DNA of 64,000 nt from Heliocidaris erythrogramma (Eukaryota; Echinodermata; Echinoidea; Camarodonta; Echinometridae), in assembly GCA_025617745.1 (NCBI GenBank), contig CM046871.1:34397294-34461293 (forward strand). The letters are read 5' to 3'. Below the pieces are notes generated by a model. That model saw nothing but the letters and a program-made list of their open reading frames with translations. It did not search any database and was not told the origin of the DNA. A program made the position numbers and the translations under genes. Of the stretch, positions 35,901 to 49,100 are shown one piece after another. Numbering within the stretch: position 1 is the stretch's first letter; the number at the start of each line of letters is the position of its first letter.

Positions 35901-38900
35901 CCCACTGTAGTTGCTGGCCACAGGGGACAGTGGAGTTTCACTATTTAAGCCTTTCATCTCTTTCTGCAAGGTCCCCTGCCCCTTACGTGTAAAAGGAAAT
36001 ATATGGGTGCACATGATAGTTGTTCCAGTGTGTTTAGTTGTTTTTTTTGTTCCATTTCAAAGACATCATGAAAAATTACAGGTTTAATGATTTAAGAATT
36101 TTACAATACATTTCTGTAATTATTTGCAGGTCTGTTGAATTATGATGAGACAATATGTAGTTATGAAATGTACCAGTACATATTTTACTTACAAAATATA
36201 CTGCTAAAGCGCGTACATACAGTTTAAACTATTATAAATGTTATCAAGCCTCACAGTAAGAGTTTATTGGCATCTTCATTTTTTCATTTATTTAATTTGA
36301 AGGGGGAAGGGATTCCAGAGCTAATGTCATAAGGGTACATATATGCCTGTTTATTACAGTCAGTCTATCTAGGTTAGTGCAGTGTATTATTTTGTTAGAT
36401 ATCTCCTGTTTTATTGTTGCTTTATTGTAGCAAGATATGATATAAAGGAGTTCTGGGTTTACTTGGAATGGTGTTCATACATATAGTTAGAAAAAAAGTG
36501 TTCATCTTTTAGAGTGTGCTCTAAGCTGATCGGGGAAAAACTTAGCTTAGAATTATCAAACTGTGTTAATTGGATGACAGCAAATAAGCTTAGCTTACAT
36601 ATTGGTAAAACCGAAAGTATTTTGTTTTGTTCGCGGGGTAGGCTGAAGTATACTGATGATCTCAATATAAGTTATAACAATTAACTCATTAAGAGACAGG
36701 ATTCTGTGAAGTATTTAGGAATAAATATAGCTAGTGATCTTTCTTGCTCAAGTTTGGTTGACAGTATTGTCAAAAAAGCTAATGCTCGTCTAAAATTCTT
36801 GTATCGTTATCAAAATTGCATGAACTTAAAATCAAGACGCATTTTAAGTTTTTCCTTAATACAATGTTTATTTGATTATGCTAATGCGGCATGGTACTGC
36901 AGTCTAGGCAAGGTGGATCAAAACAAGTTAAAAATAATTCAAAATAAGATTGTAAGATTTATCAATCACTTACCACCAAGAACACACATTGGGAAGAGTG
37001 AACTTGAAACAGCTGGTCTTCTTCATGTAAACCTTAGATCACACCAACTTTTAATTCACCATGTACATAAGATTTTTTACTCTAATACAGATCACTATAT
37101 TTCAAATAATTTTACTCGCTCTTCAAGTGTTCATGGGCATGACACTAGAAATAGTCAATTTAATTTCGTAGTGCCTAAGCGGAAAGGTAAAATTGGAAAT
37201 TCCTTTTATTTTAACGGTATTCTTTTCTGGAATTCCCTCCCAAGTCATGTTAAGTCAGTTAAGAATTTTTTTACATTTTAAAAGGGTATTGAAGCATCAT
37301 CTGAAAAATGTGTCTACTCCATAACTATATTTCTCCTCTCCTTTTTGTAGCTCAGATGGTTTTTTTTTCTATATTATATGGCTTATGTAACCAACGTTTA
37401 TTATCGATAGTTTCATTATGATTTTCTGTATATAGTTTTTTCCCTTGAGTAAGTCTTGTTTTCACATTTATGTAATCTTCGTCTACTTTATAAAAATGTT
37501 ATGTTTTATTTTGCTATTTTAGTACATTCTTATTACTTGTCGCATGTGTACGATAGTCTTGTAGCCGTACTAATGTGTTTTCTTAGTGTATTTTTTTAAT
37601 CAGTTATTTAGGTAAGGACCCCATTGGAAATAATCCATTTCGGCTTTCATGGGCTATCCTGTCATGGTACTTGGTTATGTTTGTATTGCAATATACCTGA
37701 CGAATAAATCAAATCAAATCAAATCAAAATTTCTACATGTAGGGTAATGTATCATAAGCTATTAGTAAGTTTTATTTGTGATGTAAGACAAGTTTAATCA
37801 GTTTTCATGATAATAAACACTTAATTACTGGCAAAATGTATGTATCTAATACATATTTATACATGTACGTCCGACATTGTACGTCCGACACTGAGAAGAA
37901 ACATAAATATTTATTATTTGAAAGTGGAAACAAGACATTTTCTTGCTATTTCATATCATTTAACATCTAATTGAAATAGTTATGGATGGATTTTCAGAAA
38001 AAAACACACACTTCACAGATATTTCCAGATGAAATTAAAATGTCAGAAAACCCCACTTTTCTGTGTACGTCCGACCAGGCAATGTTTTTTAATTAGTACA
38101 AGGTCCTTATAGTGATGGTGCCTCTTTTGTAACTGTATTGCTTTTTACGCATTAGATGTTACATATTGGTAAAAATAAAAACTGATAGATTGTATTCACT
38201 TTTCTTACTGTGACTCATTCAAGTGTCTGAAATGTACGTCCGGCTTTATGGAATTGCCCAGCCTGTAATGAAATGAACTTTCATAAACCGATCACCCCAG
38301 AGTGAACAATTCAAGAATTATGAACATACATGTATGATGGGGGGACCTAAAGCTACGCACTTTGTTTTCAGCAGCTAAAAGGTCACATAAATCACTGGCT
38401 TGTCACCAATTTCATTCCATATCCTGATTCTGGATATTCTAAAGTTGATTTGTGGAGAAAATTACGATGGGTGAATGTCAATAATGCACGTTTTCAGGTC
38501 GATATCAATGCCGATGTCAAATTTTGTTCGTAAAAATGAAGGGGTCCTAAAGCTACGCACATGCAATAAATGAATGCAAATCTTGATATTGAAATTGACT
38601 GTGTGTACGTGTATCGCGTGTGTGTTTTAGCCTGATTTGAACGCGTTGCATTGCGCGTGTATGTGATTTGTATGGTGCGTAGCTTTAGGACCCGCGTAGC
38701 TTTAGGACCCCTTGCCATACATCCAGTTCTTTACAAAATTATGTGAGTGAAGTTACCCGTTTGCTGTGTGTAAACCTGGGGAGCGTTTCATGAAAGGAAG
38801 TTGTCGGATATTTTATCCGACAACTGTTACAAGCTACTGAAATCCTTGCATCTGATTGGCTGAGAGCAAATTTGTCGGATAAAATATCTGACAAGTCCTT

Positions 38901-41900
38901 TCATGAAACGCCCCCTGGTGTAGACGTCGGACACTCAAATGCGCGCTACTTGTATATAGCGCATTATGTGCATACTTTAATGCGCTTAACAGTGCTATTT
39001 GTTATTACCCCTGGTCACTGGATTTGATGCCAGCACAAAAGTGTGCACCATCTCCACTCCTTAAGGAGCATTCCTACCATTTTGCACCGTACACATGCAT
39101 GCAATGGCAAAAACAGTCGCATCGACTTTCTGCAATCCTCACAGGTGCCCATTATCTCAGCGGGTAACAACGTTAGTGCCGCGGCGGGACTCGAACCGCG
39201 AGAACCATGTGATCGTATCCACTGGACCACATACCTGTACACACATATACACCATCATTCATTCAAAGCTTGCAGAAGATACCCAGACTGAACGCCCAAT
39301 ATTCCAAGTTACTTTACCAAAGTATCAAGATAATTAACTCTCACCTACTTCCGTAGTACATTCGGCAGGCGCAAATTGCTATGTTAAAAAAGGCTCCAAA
39401 AGATATGAGGTATGACACATGAAAAAGTGTGTCATTATTTCTTAATATTTCATACGTTATTTTTTTTCTTTTTCAAGTCTGGATGGATGGATGGAAGGAT
39501 GGATAGTTTAAAAAACAAATTCTTGAACCTTCATTTTCAATAAATTCTTCTAAAAAATCCATGGGATGCTTTTTACCAAAATAGGTGTCGCCTGCCATAG
39601 GGTTTACACGCGAAAACAAGGAATTTTAGAATGATTATAATTCCCCTATTTTTTTTTTAATTATGAAAAATGTGACTTTCATGTAACTTGAGACTCCCGG
39701 AAAACTAATATTTATTTCAAATTATAGAAAATGTAAGTTACATGAAATATGAAGCTCTGGAAAGCAACAATTATGGCTCAACTAGTGTTATAGGCCCCCA
39801 TAAACCCCAGCGACTATGCATGCGCTTTGCCCCCCCTCCAAAAAAAAAATACAACACGTACAACTATTTGTGACGTCATGCGGGTATGTAAGAGCCATAT
39901 CATTCGAGCGCACCATCCCTGCCGGAAAGAACACAGTGTCCAAAAGTGTGTTCACATAGTCGACTCTTGTGATAATTTGATTCACAATTTTAAAACACTA
40001 GAATTTAACAGAGTGAAGATGATTTCACACTGTGGATACATCCACAGTGTGGTTTACCACAGAGTGTTCACATAGTGACATTCGATTTCACAGTGTGAAT
40101 TTACTCGCTCACAATGTGAAGATGTGATTCACATCTACTCCAGCTTCAAGGTCTCATGTAAAAAATATCTCTTTCACCAACTCAAATCACATTTTTATTT
40201 TCTAGGCAATCATCTGCCTCCATGACGCTTGATATATAGGAGGGGAAGATTATGAACATGCATGTTATTATTCCCTTCCAGCCAGACCCCCCACAGCAAC
40301 CAGAGGTTGTTTATACCAGCATTAAGATCGCAGCTGTAATTCATTACTATGGCCTCGCTCCCAACGAGCAAATATTCTGAGCCCACCTGAAATACACAGG
40401 TCCCTTGTTATAGTGGTGGGGTTAATGATATCTATAGAGCACGAAGTTATATTAGCATCATGTATAGAGCCAGTCAGCCTTTCTGTCCGTGTGTCTATGT
40501 GTATGTATTTGTCATGTTGTGTAACCCCTTGACCCCTTCCCCTTCTCTTCTCACTTGTTTTCTTTATCTTTGCCATATTTTCTCTCTCCCTCTTCACTTC
40601 TCCTGTTTCGATTTTGCCCCTCCTTCTGATTCATCGCTTATCTGCCTTATCACCTATATCTTGTATATGTATATATTTGTGAGTGTTGTAGATACGTCTT
40701 AGTTCAGTGTATTAGATTAATCTAGTTATTGTTTTCTGTTGTTTTTTTTTTGCCTTATTAACTTTAAGTCACTTTTTTATACAAAGTAATTTGCTATATT
40801 CCTCTGAGGGACCCAATTTACAAGCTCTGCTTCTCCTGGTCACCTCATCTCTCTTCTCTTTTCCTGCTATTTATTGTACAATGTTACTGAAGAAAGATAA
40901 ATAAATACTATACTACAATGTTAAAACGCTCGAATTTAACAGTGTGAAGATGATTTCACAAGGTGTTTCATACTGTGAACACACTGTGGGACACTATGTA
41001 TTTCCGGGACTGAGCACTGTTTCCACGTATACTCTTTGCTATTAATGGGGAGATATTCTGCGACATCAGACCGGAGCAACAATATGGACTTGTTTTTCTT
41101 AAAGTGCAGGCACCGAGGTTGTTTTGTGACGATAGTGTACTAATACCCCTGGATATATGCCAGTAAACGGGGAAATTCGATTCACATTGTATTCTGTCCA
41201 TGTTCATGTATATATCTGCACATTGCATGTAGTGAATGAAGAGAAAGCAAGATATTTTGGATAGTGGAGCTACATTTGCGGATCCAGGATTTTTAATAGA
41301 AGGGGGGGGGGGGGCACGCCTCGGGATTCGGGAGTTACCGAACGTCATTCATTTAAACATGGTAGTGAAATTGTTGAAAAGTTTATCAATTTGGTTTAGA
41401 ATGTGAGAAAAAAAGACATCCCTGAAAGTTTTATGAAAACTGAAGATCAACGTTTAGTAGGGAAAAGGTTTAGTTCTTTATACTTTCCTACTGCGTGTAT
41501 GGTATACTAATGCTCTTTTTCTTGGGGGGGGGGGGGGGAAGGCAGTTTCATGCAGCAAAAAGGAAAACTCCCGTGCCGCTGGTACAAGTGTAATAAGAAT
41601 TATACAATTATACAATTCGAATGACTAAACAACAAAACAAAACATAGGTACCTATTTCAAAATTTACGTGATCTTGGTTCCAATTGTGACCAGGCACCAC
41701 AAAACCACCAAAAAGTCCCACTGTGTGATTTTCAGTTAGAGCTCAATAAATGTGTTTTTAGTTGGTATGGTGAAATGTTGGTTTTGGGTATTTCCTGAAA
41801 GAGTATACCTTTTCTATGTAATTTACAAATGGAGGCACCAAACAATCTAAAAGTGGTATTTTGGACAGATTTTAGTAGATTCTCAGGATTTTGTTGTATT

Positions 41901-43102
41901 AGTTTTCTTTTTTACGACCCTGAATACTTGTCTCATTTTGATCTCCCATAACTTCAAAACAGAGTAAGTTCTTGTATTGACACTTGTCCACTATTATGAG
42001 CAGGATGTGCTTAATTAGTGTGCCAAGTTTTAGGAAAAACAAATAATCCCTTCAACGAAATTTCTCACTAGTGCTAATCCTCCTTTTGTCATCTTTGCAC
42101 AATACCTCATTAGTCAGAGTGCTTCAATAGACACCAAACTTTAAAACCTTATTTCTCAAAAGTAACATTCTGTGGGGCTGGGCATTCTACTCTTTGTACA
42201 GTGGGTTAGGAACATCCAATGCCAGTGAGTCATATATCATTTTAATGCTGAGAATCTCCTCTTTCAGAATCAGACTTTAAATAAAAATTCATATCTGGCA
42301 ACTTTTTGGTGGTTTTGTGGTGCCTGGTCACTATTATAATTTGGAGTGATTTTCAATTTCTAATGTCGAAAGGTTAGCAGCACCTTTAAATAAATTGACC
42401 TCATAATAGAGGGGGGCGCAAGCAATTTCGTTAACCATTGTATTCTAACACCATAGCAGTTGGTCAGATAATAGAGGGGGTGGGGTGGGGTACATCTCCT
42501 GTACCCCTTAGATCTGCCACTGCGCTTGATTGATTATGAATTGAATTGTTAAGGCAGATGGTTAAAGATCTAGTTCTTAAATCATGAACCTGCTCATGAA
42601 AGAACTATGCAAAGGTAAGGGGACCATGTGCATGGGTGATGCTGGGTTTTTTCCACATTTGGCATTGATGTCATTTTCAATAACAGAAATACGATAGTTT
42701 TTATTCTCAAGAGATTTGAATATGGCATAAAAATGAACATAAAGCTAGGCGAAATGTTGAAACGATAAATTTAACAAATTTACCTAGATCATGAGCATGT
42801 TGATACAATTGAATGCCATCACGATTTGCTCCTATATACAAACAGCTGAAAATTTTAGCAGGTAATTTTTTGAGTAACAATGTAGGTCTCATTGGACTTT
42901 AGCCTCAGCAGCGGGACCATAAATGTATGACATATCAAAGAAATATCGCATAAAGTTCCATTTTAAACTATAATAAATGAAAACATGTGGAAGAATGAAA
43001 AGGATGTAAACTTGAGTTATTGACATTTTTTTTATTCTTTGATGTCGGATCTCCCAAGCCACTAAGCTAAACAGTGAGAATAGGAGTAACACACTAAACA
43101 TA

Positions 43103-43144
<42 letters not shown>

Positions 43145-46100
43145 GCATGTGTGTATTTGAAAAGAATTGTATTAGCAGAGTATAAGAGAAAATAATGACT
43201 ACATATTTTTAATCAATTATTTGAATGCTTAGAAAATATATTTTCATATATTATTACAAGTATGTAGCTGAATTTTTCTAATTTTTCGTCTTTTTTCTCT
43301 CCTCATTCTAGCAAGGTTTCTCATTCCTGCTCATCTTCAGTACAGTATCTGTTACGCTTGGAGGCTCCATACTCGGTGGCTTCAATACTGCTGTTCTTTC
43401 TGTGCCTTCAATGGTAAGTTCACCGTCCTGAAAGGGTTCTTCAGAATATACTGTACTGCTCATTCTATGTTGATACACGATGACTGGAAAACAGACATAT
43501 CATGATTAAACTATAAAATAAATTTTGGATTCTGGTTGGTATCTATCTTCATTTCTCTTATTTTTTTTCTTCAGTCTTCACATTTTACGAAAGTATTGTT
43601 ACTGTCCCGTTTGATATTGCTGGGAATGATATAGGCCACATAAATAAATGAAACACCAAACTCAATGTAAATGTATACAGAAAAGAGAATAGCCCAAATC
43701 CTCCAGTTTGAACATTACAAATTATACATTTTAATAATTCAAACAGGGAAGAACGCTTTTTAGGAAATGTTATAAGTAGGATTAAGATTTCCCAAACACG
43801 TCTACAATCATTGTAACTGTTAAAAAATCTCTCTCTATCTATCTACATCTTTGAAAGCATATGAAGGAGTTTTTCAATGAATCTCACTACCAGCGGAGCG
43901 GGTACTATCTTGAGGAGGACACTGAGAGATGGTTGTGGTCCTTCACTGTGTCTTTCCTGTGCATAGGGGCAGCTGTTGGTGCCATTGTCTCAGGGTATCC
44001 AAGCAACAAGTTCGGAAGGTAAGATGTCTTATTATGCTTCCTCAAATATTACCATGAGAAAGTAGTTATGTTCACAGTAGTACATAGCATCGATGCTATG
44101 TAAGTCTCGAAACTATTTCTAGTACGTTCAGACAGGCCATGATCAACTTGCTTCTATCACCCACTCGTGACTATTCATCGCTCACTCGCTGCCAAAACAA
44201 TAATTACTGCGCCACACAGAGTGCCCCGAGTATAATTGGTATGCATGTTCAAAACGCGCGGAAGTTTGTGCACAGGGGTCATATCATGCGAAGTTTTTGT
44301 TTTGAATAATATTTTATTTGTCTTCATACATCTACATAGTAACACAATAGGAATTCATTTGTAATATCGATAATACAATCAACTAGCAAATACATGTGTT
44401 ATAATACTTAATTTTAAATAAACCTTGTACATGTCAAAATTGACTGAACTCCAATCTTATACCAAAATAACACACTTGCACACTATTCTCTGGTAAGCAC
44501 ATGTAAATCAATATCTAAAGACCACATCATATATATAAAAAGAAAAAGATAAAAGAAGGAAACCCCCCCCAAAAACAACAACAACCCCCTCCGTTACCAC
44601 ACAGTATACACAGTAGCCTACTTACCCCTACATCACATGAATACATACATTACATTACAGCACCAGATGAAACAGACAGAATGATAGTAGAAAAAAGTAG
44701 GGAAGAGGGTACATCACATGAATACATACATTACATTTTATTATAGCACCACATGAAACAGACAGAATTATAAAAGTTGCGAGTGAAGATAGCAGCGATT
44801 GCGCTCACATTACAAATAGTCACAAGCGCGGTGGGTGGTCTACCGCAAAGCGTCGATGCTTTGTCGCTGGATCCTGAGATTTACTCCTGCCAAACTCGCT
44901 GCCAGAATAGTTTCGAAACCTAGCTCCAACTCGCTTCTATCTCGTGACTATCTGCGTTCAGACAGCGTTTGGTCTTAAAACTATCTGGTCATCACCAAAA
45001 TAGTCTCGAAACCTAGATAGCATCGATGCTATCGCTCTTCGTGTGAACGTACCTATTATTGTTAGAACACGATTTTGAATTCACAATCGTCTTATTTTCA
45101 CCACGCCATCACCCACTCCACTTTCTTTGCACTTGTATATAACCCACTCCATCCAGCACCACATACACTTTTTTTTGTTTTTCAGTAGTTTTTATTCATT
45201 TCTATATATAACGGAACATTCGTCTTGAATGAATACAACAAATTACAATCAATAAAATCAATGAAACAAGGCATATACAACAAAAATATCGAAATGTAAT
45301 CATTAAAAGAAAAGACGAAAAAAAAATGCCCCCTCCTTACCTCAAACAATGAATATCAAACTTTATAACATAATACATTCTTACTATAGACTCCTTATTC
45401 CACTTTACTTCCATCCCCCCTTCGTCCCCCCCTTTTTTTTTTCAATGATCTTTATTAACGATTCCATGAAACAGATTATACAATCAACATATTCTCTTTG
45501 AATGTTTTAACAATATAAACAAATAAAATACTTTATCATCACTTGCAAAATATTCTTCCTCTGGAATGTATAAAATCAAAACTAATAAATGTGCGTTTCT
45601 AATGCTGTAACTGAATTGAACTTATTCCATACATGATTATATAAGAATTAAACATTAGATGTGATGATGTATATCCAAACAAAGTGAACAAATCATAATT
45701 TTTACGGAATCTATTATTAAAAAAAAAAAACACAAACTTAACCCATATCACAGCATACACACACACACAGCACACATACACACAAAAGCATCCACACGCA
45801 TCCACCTATTCATATGATATCATCTCAGGTTCCCTCCGCCTGTCCACACTCCTGACTTGAATATTTGAATGAGCAATAAGCAACGACATATACACATAAC
45901 TGGAGGAAATAGTCGAACATAAAATGAGTGGGAAACAGGGAATTGACTGAAAATAATAGAAAGTACCCCAAGGTTAATCAATACAGGTTTATATGTTCCC
46001 ATTTTCGTAAATGCAAATGCAGTGTACCTGCTTTTGACGCTAGAGCTTTTTCTTCCTCTATAAATTCCGAAATAATTTTTATTATCTTTTCTCTGGTTGG

Positions 46101-49100
46101 CAAGTTATTTTCTGACCTAGATTTGAAAATAGTATATTTCAACAAAATTATCAGACTATTTACACACTTAGATCTATCAGAATTACCCGTGATTCCCAAA
46201 AATATTTCTTGCCAATTCATATTTTTCAATTCAGCTATATCAAAATTTTCAATCACAAATTTCCATAGCTGTTTAACCTTTTCACACTGCAAAAATAAAT
46301 GCGAATATGTCTCTGGTTCAAGTTGACAATAGGAGCATAGGTTATCAGCTACAAAACCAAATTTCATAAGCTGTTCTTTGGTATATACGAACCCGTTTAC
46401 TAAAATAAATTGAAATTCTCTGCATTTCCAAATCAGTGTTGAACTTCTCGGTCTGACAAATAGTTCCCTCAATTCCTTATCCGTAAAATCAAAGTTGCTG
46501 TGACCATCCCTTATCTGTAAACTATAAGTGTCTTGCAACTCTTTGACGAAATACATAAATTATCCTAGATTTTATGCATTGAAAATTAGATTTCTGCTGA
46601 AAAATATTCAAGACTATATTAAAATTTGTTAAATCAACTTGTTTAAATCTGTCTACGGCTTCAGTATCCTTCCAGTTCATTGGTATAGCAGTGCATGGCA
46701 GTAATTATATCGTTTATCTTAAGCAAACCGTCTGCGTTAATACCAAGACTTTGAAAGTATGCCACCGGCTTCATATGTCCATTATCGTAAATATCTGTTA
46801 GCTGGCATATGCCAATATCATATAAATCACTATAAAACAAAGGTTTTATTTCCTATACGTATATTTCTATTATTAAATATTATTGGATTTATAACATCAC
46901 TTTCAAAATTCCTGCATTTTTCCATATCCTCCCAAGCTTTCATAATTTCCAAATAAAATGGTGGACCAGCCAATCTCAAATTGGACGGCTCGAAATCACA
47001 TTTAAAAACAAATCTTTCACCAACTGATCTAAAACAGTGATCAAAATACAATTTCCATCTGCATTCTTTTCTCCATATAATAAGCGCTTTAACCACATAA
47101 TACGTTGTGTCTTGACAAAGAGCTTGAAATTTGTAATTTTTAAGCCACCATCTGCATAATCCTGATACATTATTTTCCTTTTTATTCGGTCTTTTCCACG
47201 CCAGAGAAATTCAAAAGTAATCTTTTCTACTTCAGAAAATATCCACTGAGGAACCACTATAAGTGACGAAACATAATTAAGTTTTGATAATGCATATGTT
47301 TTGATCAGATGTATTTTCCCCATAAGTGTTAAATCCCGTTGTTTCCACCACCCTAAAAGCCCTTTAATTTTACTTAATATCTCTTTATAATTCAAATTCT
47401 CTTTTTTTGCAACATCCATGGAAAAATAAACACCCAGAATTTTAACTTCCTGAACAAGTTTGCCAAACAAGGCTATATCAGGTCTATCACAATTCTTACC
47501 CATCCACAAAAATTAGTCTTTCCTTTGTTCACTTTTTGAGACCACTAATTTTCTCGAATTCTTCAAAAATAATTTGTAACCTATCAATCGAAGGTTTGTC
47601 ATTTACAAATAAAGAAATATCATCTGCATACAGTATTTGTCTAATCTCATTTTCCCCAAATTGAATTCCTTTAATGTTATTGTCTTTCCTTAATACCTGC
47701 GCCAATGTTTCCATAACTAACAAAAACAGATAATGGATCACCCTGTTTAACCCCCGTTTGATATCAAAGTACCTAGTCGAACGCCCACCGTTCATTACAC
47801 AACTGCTTATATCAGTATATAACACCTTAATCCAAGATCGGAAAGAATCGCCAAACCCAAACAAATTCAGAACTTTGGACAGAAAAGCGTGAGCCACAGA
47901 ATCAAATGCCTTTTCAAAATCCACGTTGACCAAAAAACCATTTGTTTGATTTAAAGAATGAAATAGCATATCATCTATTAACCTTACAGCTTCTCCAATA
48001 CTTCTATCTTCTATATAACCTACTTGATCATAATGAATTATTTCACATAATACCTTTTTTATTAAATCTTGTAATCCACATTCAACAGCGTAATCGCTCT
48101 ATAATTTTGAACGTACATTGCATCTTTACCCTCCTTCTCTATCAATGTAATAACGCCTTGATTTTGTGACGTCGATAATTCCCCCCCTATTATAGGTTTC
48201 ATTCAATGTTTCCAAAAAAAATAAAATATCCCCTAAAGCAAGCCAAAAGGTTAAAAAAAATTCTACCGGTAAAACCGTCGTTTCCCGGAGATTTATTGGA
48301 TTTCATTTCTTTTAACACATTATAACATTCATTCTTAGTCATTTTACCTTCACATATATCCTTATTTTCTTTACTTAATTTTGGGAGATTAATAAAGAAT
48401 ATCGAATTTTCATCCAAAATTAATTCTTTATGAGAGAACAATATTGCATAAAATGATTTAATAATCTTCAATATTTTGTTATCATCTTTAATTTTATTCC
48501 GATCTTTATCATATATTTCTCTTATCACACTTTTATTTTTATTAGACTTTAACAACTGTTCAAAGTACTGTGTTTTCTTTTCTCCATCCTCACACCATTC
48601 AGCCCTCCATCTAATTTATAAACCCTGACGAGAATAAGTGAATTTTATTCAGCATGCACTTTTTCTCTTTTTATTAACTATTGTTGTTGTAGGTGAAGTA
48701 AGTAATTGATGTTCTAACGTCTTAATTTCCCTTTCCAATCTTTCAACTTCGTGTCTTCTACGCTTTGCTTTTTCTTTTGAGTGACTAATAATATATTCTC
48801 TCATTTTCATTTTCAAAAAATCCCAAAGAGTAATTTATCTGTAATATCATGTACCAATTGTTCTTTCCATTCAATTATTTTATCATTGAACAAATTTACA
48901 AACACTCGATCTGCACTGTTATTAAATTTCCAATACGATTTGCCAAAACAGTAATTGTCCACCAAATACACAAATACATACACGCACACCCACATCCACC
49001 CACACACACACACATGCGCGCTCACCCTCACACACACACACACAATTCATCACCCACATCCCACACCCTCAGATACGCACACTCCTCCACATCCTCACCA

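Larger units (their letters stand above)
34158..38244 (+). repeat. Cluster of TACGTCCGAC words around the transposase-like pseudogene
   Basis: Exact copies are at 34158-34167, 34181-34190, 37866-37875, 37880-37889 and 38066-38075. A one-mismatch copy is at 38235-38244. All are on the plus strand, and the complement occurs at 23539. Two precede the pseudogene and four follow it. They could be subterminal binding sites of a DNA transposon of about 4.1 kb that later took in a LINE and a family B MITE. Confidence 0.5.
20989..43311 (+). other. SLC2-like gene, intron 1 (22.3 kb)
   Basis: By far the largest intron. It holds at least a dozen mobile elements, two LINE fragments and a decayed transposase-like gene, listed separately. 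The donor is GTGCGT and the acceptor TTCTAG. Confidence 0.6.

Noticed and set aside
39140..39230. Minus-strand tRNA gene
   Set aside because: Box B present but no convincing cloverleaf; fits a SINE head.
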